Source: a virus
Reading direction: 5' to 3' (one strand)
DNA length: 42,726 bases
IMG/VR virus record: IMGVR_UViG_3300043446_003742
Coordinates: 1 to 42,726 of that record
Part shown: positions 39,401-42,726 of the stretch, piece after piece
How the letters are laid out: each line of letters opens with the position of its first letter
Numbering within the stretch: the first letter of the stretch is position 1
Position numbers and translations under genes: made by a program
Notes under the pieces: generated by a model
Told to the model about the DNA's origin: nothing
The model's input: only the letters and a program-made list of their open reading frames with translations
The model's database searches: none

Positions 39401-40891
39401 ATCTTAGATAATGTTCAAGGAGAATTTGTTGTTGGATCAGCAAAAACAATCCAGTATGTAAATAGTTCTGGAATAACAACTACCCTTAATAATTCCACAG
39501 GTGGTAATGTTCAAATATCAACTATTGATGTTGATAGTGATGGTCTTCATATTCAAGTTAACCACCAAAATCACGGAATGTATTTTTCAGATAATTTGGT
39601 AAAAATTTCTGGAGTTTTGCCGGATATTATTCCAACAAAGTTAAATGTAGAATATGATGCATCATCAACTAGTCCGATTTCTGTCGTCGATGCATCATCA
39701 TTCACTACATTTGAAAATGTTGGTGTCGGAACAACAAATGCAGGATTCTTACTAATTGGAGATGAGATTATAAAGTATACTTCCGTATCCGGTAATCTTA
39801 TTGGCGGAGATATTGAAAGAGGTTCAAATCCAATTACATATCCAACAGGAACTCCTGTTTATAAATATGAACTTGGTGGAATAAATCTTTCAAGAATAAA
39901 TAAAACTCACGATTTAAATGATGTAACAATTGATAATCCAATTACATTTGATTCTTATTATATTAAACTTGATACCTCTGAAAAGTTTGATGTAGACAAT
40001 GACGATAGAAGTGACGATACCGGTTACCCAAAACTTTATATCAATAAAACAAAATCTTCTGGTGGATATAATGTAAGATCTTCTCAAAATATTCCCTTTG
40101 AGATAATAACACCTATGGTTCAAAATCTTACTGTTCGTGGCACAACTATCAGTGCTGAAGTTAGAACAGTAACTGGTAGAAGCATCAGTGGCAATGAGGT
40201 TCCTTATCAAGATAGTGGATTTGAATCAGTTGTTTTAAATCAATCAAATTATTTGGATTCTCCAAGAATAATTTGTTCAGATGTAAATGAAGTTGAGCAA
40301 CTTTCATCTATTCCAGAAAATAAGTCTATGAACTTACGTTTGTTTATGAGCACTACAGATACTAGAGTATCTCCAGTGGTTGACGCTCAGAGGATTAGTA
40401 CTATTTTAACATCAAATAGAGTCAATAGTGTGATCACTAATTATGCCACTGATAATAGAGTAAATGGGATTGAAACAGATCCCACATCTTGCCAATACAT
40501 ATCTAAAGAAATTGTTTTAGAAAACTCCGCTTCATCCATAAAAATTGTATTGAACGCTTATATTAATGATAAATCTGATATTAGAGCATTTTATGCGACT
40601 AATAATTCTCAAGGATTTGATCCGATATTTATTCCTTTCCCAGGATATTCGAATTTAAATTCAAATAAACAAATCATTTCCCTAGAAAATAGTAATGGTC
40701 AATCTGATATTCTCATTTCGAAATCTAATAGTTATGATTTTGATAGTAGTTCCTTAGACTTTAAAGAATACACTTTCACTGCTGATAACTTGTCTGCGTT
40801 TAGATCATATAGAATTAAATTGCTACTAACATCAACTAGTCAGGTGTATGTTCCAAGAATAAAAGATTTGAGAGTAATTGCTTTAGCATGA
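33422..40891 (+). CDS. Large DUF4815-type virion protein, 2489 aa
   Basis: AAGGAATT precedes the ATG. Residues 10-65 (YFDDFDPNNDYYRVLFKPGY; ARELTTLQSILQNQIEKFGQ) fit the DUF4815 pattern seen in cyanophage structural proteins. Other landmarks are SDIIDIRPRVSSYS near 1007, a helix IKQIENRLKNLEYYTALSIL near 1130, and a tail-fibre-like AQSFLVEDETGIFLTKCEVF then PVSLQLRTMKNG near 1680-1720. Near 2115 is a LIGDEIIKYTS..ERGS module, and the end is VPRIKDLRVIALA. It fills the place of T4 genes 9-12 between gp8 and gp13. A role at the outer baseplate or in tail fibres is inferred. Confidence 0.8.
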   Translation: MSQQTNLNVAPYFDDFDPNNDYYRVLFKPGYPVQARELTTLQSILQNQIEKFGQHFFKEGARVIPGNIGYNRLYYAVQLNNTYLGVPVSAYADQLVGSKILGQTSGVSAYVDKVLLPQDSENGNLTLYVNYINSSIQNNNTQQFSDGETLVCDRVIASGLLGNTTIEANSPFASTLSTNATATGSCFSITNGVYFVRGNFVNVETETLILDQYTNSPNYRVGLFISEEIINSNIDESLNDNSQGYNNYASPGADRLKISVGLFKKSLNDFDDTNFIELATIQDGVLKSTNNFTSSQNSIFNTELNNALARRTYDESGDYCVRPYEVTILESLNDNLGNRGVFDKGQITYGGMTPTDNLSVYKISPGKSFVRGYEIETLNSTFIDVEKPRTTKTLESQSINYNTGPTLKLNRVYGTPEVGFGNTYVLSLRDSRVGVSSTSPAGNEIGVARVYDFRLESGSYNSSNSNINQWNISLFDVQTITNITLNVSSTFSVPTFVKGNNSGATGFLKDSVTVGTALTLYEVKGSFIPNESLSFNGVNDGRIAIAVTSYGISDIKSVRGVVGSGSTFTADVIQTPSFLVGIATITPFSGVSTVRSSNTAFPGNIVKIGDIVRYSNLSASADPTLATVVSVGSSTVQIVGVTTVTGVASGTISTTSVTSVTDLQILSTSLESSSDNTLYTKLPKNNISSVDLTGASLTIRKVYNVEISANKINTISAGQNEIFLPFDEERYSLIRSDGATEPLSSDKMVFTEGGTQLKIYNLGSNSSAKLITTLRKSNPTSKIKVKNRVNSIIVSNSKYSGSGIGSTTLGNGLTSGSYPFGTRVEDDIISLNTPDIIEIHGIFESVDNSDPSAPKISLTSIRSSSTTTAELLIGELLIGQTSGSIAICVEKINDSDISFIYKNNNRFKEGETVVFQESNVSAIISTLSSPSFEISSNYKFDNGQNSTFYGYGSIVRKPFSYEPTKKIKVYFSNAYYDATDNGDVTTIASYNQFNYSKEIQSVDGISNSDIIDIRPRVSSYSVTENSRSPLEFYGRLFNGAGNSASNILSSEESILTTFSYYLGRIDRIFLSKNGTFQVKYGTPAENPRKPIPVDDALEIATISLPPYLYNVSQASIQFLDHKRYQMTDIKQIENRLKNLEYYTALSILESNTVNLFVPDSDGFNRFKSGFFVDNFSTFKSQDETIEINNSIDVKNKELRPKHYTESIDLIFGPIVGANQSADLAFSPIEGINVRKSSDIVTLEYGEVEWIKQTSSTRSESITPFLIPFWQGTIEMTPSSDTWVDTATFDSKITQFGESCTETFSKISKTKNINEQSGFASILWNSWGTNWVGVDISEDSNEKINSVKVNNQFGRLLTKSNTSTTVLQDNKKEARQTPLDSKKYFRSILSDQFDTTSIGDRIISRDLISYIRSRNIQFISKKLKPSTQLYAFFDGVNVTRYCIPKLLEISMISGTFEVGEDVIGTSLDTGLGPNLNKFSPKITFRVAQSNHKEGEYDNPTTTYSNNPYTNQILPESYSSTSTILNIDTFSLANQTQGQYGGWIESGMSLVGKTSGARATITNVRLITDLSSTLIGNFFIPDPNNINHPRFEAGPKTFTLTNDEQNNQNASSTVAEESFIASGILEITQDNVISVRNTRVENKQVFESSNTSRTLGTETVFGKQGNSFNTNAIVGWYDPLAQSFLVEDETGIFLTKCEVFFSSKDDMDIPVSLQLRTMKNGTPSQKVLPLSEIVLNPTDVNTSNDGSVATTFEFKAPVYLEGGQEYAICLSSNSTKYSVYVSRVGEIDLLTQTLISNQPYLGFLFKSQNTSSWEASQWEDLKFTLYRAEFINSGSVELYNPKLNEGNGQTPILSPNPLILNSRKIRIGIGSTLQDSGLLIGNTILQKGTNASGNLTGFAGIATGTLSISNSGIGYTPSSGGLTFNNVNLSTITGKGKGAIANITISNGVAVAATVVSGGYGYQVGDVLGITSIGASPAGRDSKFSLVSIASTNLLILDNVQGEFVVGSAKTIQYVNSSGITTTLNNSTGGNVQISTIDVDSDGLHIQVNHQNHGMYFSDNLVKISGVLPDIIPTKLNVEYDASSTSPISVVDASSFTTFENVGVGTTNAGFLLIGDEIIKYTSVSGNLIGGDIERGSNPITYPTGTPVYKYELGGINLSRINKTHDLNDVTIDNPITFDSYYIKLDTSEKFDVDNDDRSDDTGYPKLYINKTKSSGGYNVRSSQNIPFEIITPMVQNLTVRGTTISAEVRTVTGRSISGNEVPYQDSGFESVVLNQSNYLDSPRIICSDVNEVEQLSSIPENKSMNLRLFMSTTDTRVSPVVDAQRISTILTSNRVNSVITNYATDNRVNGIETDPTSCQYISKEIVLENSASSIKIVLNAYINDKSDIRAFYATNNSQGFDPIFIPFPGYSNLNSNKQIISLENSNGQSDILISKSNSYDFDSSSLDFKEYTFTADNLSAFRSYRIKLLLTSTSQVYVPRIKDLRVIALA

Positions 40892-40892
40892 T

Positions 40893-41120
40893 ATGAATTA
40901 TTCGAAAATAGACGGTCACAGTGACTTATTGAGAGATTCAAATACAAATTCAATTATAAACACAAATTTATCCGAATACGAACAATATATTGCTAGACGT
41001 GAGGCAAAGGAACAAAAGAATCTTAAGATACAGTCAATAGAGGATGAAGTTGCTAATATTAAAAATGATATTGATGAAATTAAATTTTTATTAAAGGAGT
41101 TATTAAATGGATCCAAATGA
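40893..41120 (+). CDS. Small coiled-coil protein, 75 aa
   Basis: It starts 1 nt after the previous stop. The N-terminal 40 residues are polar; the C-terminal half (IQSIEDEVANIKNDIDEIKF then LLKELLNG) has clear heptads and should form a coiled coil. A small structural or fibre-trimerising role would suit its place among baseplate genes, but no family is recognised. It overlaps the next gene by 14 nt. Confidence 0.78.
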   Translation: MNYSKIDGHSDLLRDSNTNSIINTNLSEYEQYIARREAKEQKNLKIQSIEDEVANIKNDIDEIKFLLKELLNGSK

Positions 41121-41286
41121 AATTACATTAGAAAATCTAAGTAAAAGTTTTGAATATTTTAAGTTTGCATCAGAAATTGACAATATCGATGATATTGAAA
41201 ATCTAAAAAATATTGCAAAATCTTATTTCAAATTATATTTGAAACAACAAGAAGTTTTGTTGAACTTAGATAGCACTCTAAAATAA
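41107..41286 (+). CDS. Small hypothetical protein, 59 aa
   Basis: AAAGGAG lies 8 nt before this ATG, inside the previous gene. The product (MDPNEITLENLSKSFEYFKF...; KNIAKSYFKLYLKQQEVLLN) is helical. It is conserved in position in cyanophages as far as I recall, just before gp13. Function is unknown. Confidence 0.78.
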   Translation: MDPNEITLENLSKSFEYFKFASEIDNIDDIENLKNIAKSYFKLYLKQQEVLLNLDSTLK

Positions 41287-41289
41287 TTT

Positions 41290-41297
41290 CATAAATA
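41290..41297 (+). promoter_or_regulatory. Late promoter before gp13 (CATAAATA)
   Basis: CATAAATA lies 4 nt after the preceding stop and 29 nt before the gp13 start. Confidence 0.62.
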
Positions 41298-41318
41298 TCT
41301 TTAGGTAAAAGTAGATAA

Positions 41319-42173
41319 ATGGCGCAACCTACTACTAGGCAAGAACTAATAAATTACTGCAAACGAAAACTGGGTGCGCCAGTTTTGGAAATTAATGTTG
41401 CAGATGAACAAATTGAAGATTTAGTTGATGATGCCATCCAATTTTTTCAGGAAAGGCATTTTGATGGAGTATATCCGACTTTTTATAAGTACAAGGTTAC
41501 CCAAGATGATATAGATAGAGGAAGAGCTGGATACGCAAGCAATGCTAAAAGTGCGGTTGGTATAGCATCCACTAGTGCAACTACAAATATAGTTGGAACT
41601 GCAACAACATTTACTTTTTATGAAAATAGCAATTATTTGCAAATTCCACCAAACGTAATCGGCGTTAATAAAATATTCACTTTTGATAGTTCAAATACTA
41701 TCACCCACAATATGTTCAGTGTTAAGTACCAGTTATTTTTGAATGACATTTACTATTGGGGAACTACTGAACTTTTAAGTTATGCAATGGTTAAAACTTA
41801 CTTAGAAGATTTAGATTTCTTATTAAATACACAAAAACAAATAAGATTTAATAAAAGACAAGATAGATTATATTTGGACATTGATTGGAGTTCTGTTACT
41901 GATAACTACTATTTTATTGTTGATTGTTATGCGACATTAGATCCAAATGATTATTCTAGGGTTTGGAATGATTCTTTCTTAAAGCCATATTTAACATCTT
42001 TAATTAAAAAGCAATGGGGACAAAATATGATGAAATTTACAGGTGTTAAACTTCCCGGTGGAGTTGAACTTAACGGGAGGCAAATGTATGATGATGCCCA
42101 AAGAGAAATAGACATTTTAATGGAAAAAATGTCTAGTACTTATGAGCTTCCTCCATTAGATATGATTGGATAA
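41319..42173 (+). CDS. gp13: Neck protein gp13
   Basis: The 284 residues compare with 309 in T4. The N-terminal block YCKRKLGAPVLEINVADEQI followed by DDAIQFFQERHFDGV matches T4 gp13 ([28 protein letters not shown]). The C-terminal block TGVKLPGGVELNGRQMYDDA with ELPPLDMIG matches T4 GMMLPGGVTVDGQ and PPFGILVG. gp13 and gp14 form the neck collar that joins head and tail and closes filled heads. A late promoter precedes it and gp14 follows 3 nt after. Confidence 0.95.
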   Translation: MAQPTTRQELINYCKRKLGAPVLEINVADEQIEDLVDDAIQFFQERHFDGVYPTFYKYKVTQDDIDRGRAGYASNAKSAVGIASTSATTNIVGTATTFTFYENSNYLQIPPNVIGVNKIFTFDSSNTITHNMFSVKYQLFLNDIYYWGTTELLSYAMVKTYLEDLDFLLNTQKQIRFNKRQDRLYLDIDWSSVTDNYYFIVDCYATLDPNDYSRVWNDSFLKPYLTSLIKKQWGQNMMKFTGVKLPGGVELNGRQMYDDAQREIDILMEKMSSTYELPPLDMIG

Positions 42174-42176
42174 TAT

Positions 42177-42726
42177 ATGCTTAATCCCTTTTTCCTTCAA
42201 GGTTCTAAAACAGAGCAAGGTCTTATTCAAGACTTAATCAATGAGCAACTAAGAATGTATGGTGTTGAGGTTTATTATTTGCCAAGAAAATATGTTACAG
42301 AAAAAACTGTGATTAGAGAATTAATTGAATCCAGTTTTGAAAGTGCGTATCCAATAGAAGCATATGTTAATACCTATGAAGGATATGGAGATAATCCAAC
42401 AATTTTATCAAAATTTGGAATTCAAGCATTAAATGAAATAACCTTAACAATATCAAGAGAAAGATTTAAAAATTATATTTCTCCTTTAATTAAAGATAAA
42501 TCAAATATAAAGTTATCAACAAGACCAAAAGAGGGAGATCTAGTTTATTTTCCTTTAGGCGACAGGTTATTTGAAATAAAATATGTTGAACATGAAAAAC
42601 CTTTTTATCAGTTACAAGGATTATATACATATGAATTGAGATGCGAACTCTTTAGATATGAAGACGAAGTAATAGAAACAGGCATCGAAGAGATTGATGA
42701 TAATATCAATGGTACAGGTGAAGAGG
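42177..42726 (+). CDS. gp14: Neck protein gp14 (N-terminal part)
   Basis: The frame is open to the window edge (183 codons; T4 gp14 has 256). T4 gp14 signatures are present: INEQLRMYGVEVYYLPRKYV (T4: MRGVECYYVPREYV), AYVNTYEGYGDNPTILSKFG (T4: [20 protein letters not shown]), and PKEGDLVYFPLGDRLFEIKY followed by PFYQLQG. It is the partner of gp13 in the neck. The 3' end lies outside the window. Confidence 0.95.
   Translation, partial: MLNPFFLQGSKTEQGLIQDLINEQLRMYGVEVYYLPRKYVTEKTVIRELIESSFESAYPIEAYVNTYEGYGDNPTILSKFGIQALNEITLTISRERFKNYISPLIKDKSNIKLSTRPKEGDLVYFPLGDRLFEIKYVEHEKPFYQLQGLYTYELRCELFRYEDEVIETGIEEIDDNINGTGEE

Noticed and set aside
1-42726. Search for photosynthesis genes (psbA, hli), integrase, transposase and toxin-antitoxin pairs
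   Set aside because: None of the proteins seen carries recognisable motifs of these families.

Overview
The window looks like part of a T4-type myovirus genome of the cyanophage kind (Synechococcus/Prochlorococcus phages and relatives). Every supported gene is on the + strand. The right-hand half is a run of T4 baseplate and neck genes in T4 order (gp25, gp6, a gp7-like giant, gp8, a very large DUF4815-type protein, two tiny genes, gp13, gp14). T4-style late promoters of the form (N)NTAAATA stand directly before gp25, gp8 and gp13. The left-hand half is a dense accessory region of mostly unknown genes under 110 residues, in the style of cyanophage early/hyperplastic regions. Host assignment is an inference; TTTTCCACA boxes (a form I recall for cyanobacterial DnaA) agree with a cyanobacterial host. 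No photosynthesis gene lies in the window.

Layout. (1) 1-1.9 kb: the end of one conserved gene, a small membrane protein, a basic coiled-coil protein and four small genes, three of them behind early-looking promoters. (2) 1.9-13.1 kb: about 37 small genes and one tRNA-Ala(UGC), arranged in short operons. Recognisable members are an SF2 helicase, a DUF2786-type protein, an ArdA-like DNA-mimic antirestriction protein and a DUF6011-type zinc-ribbon protein. The operons are separated by recurring compound elements: a GTGCCAC/GTGGCAC hairpin, a TATAAT-like -10 box, and one of three conserved leader types. The block ends with seven or more tiny genes chained by start/stop overlaps. (3) 13.1-14.83 kb: a structured, almost gene-free region. 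It holds three TTTTCCACA boxes, eight tandem 10-bp iterons, a minus-strand promoter, a C-rich/G-poor strand, two strong forward promoters, four copies of a 32-nt repeat at exactly 70-bp period, a perfect TATAAATA site, a promoter driving one 55-residue gene, and a field of hairpins with 53-bp period. I read it as a candidate replication origin plus non-coding RNA/regulatory region; this is the most interesting part of the window. (4) 14.83-17.08 kb: small genes and a GT-A type glycosyltransferase-like gene. (5) 17.09-42.73 kb: structural genes, including proteins of 4139 and 2489 residues built from repeated beta-type modules.

How it fits together: the left half probably acts early (host takeover, antirestriction, nucleic-acid work), the 13-14.8 kb region may start replication or make regulatory RNA, and the right half is expressed late to build the baseplate wedge (gp25, gp6, gp7-like, gp8, DUF4815 protein) and the head-tail neck (gp13, gp14). 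Family names come from sequence motifs and remembered T4 sequences; no database search was run.
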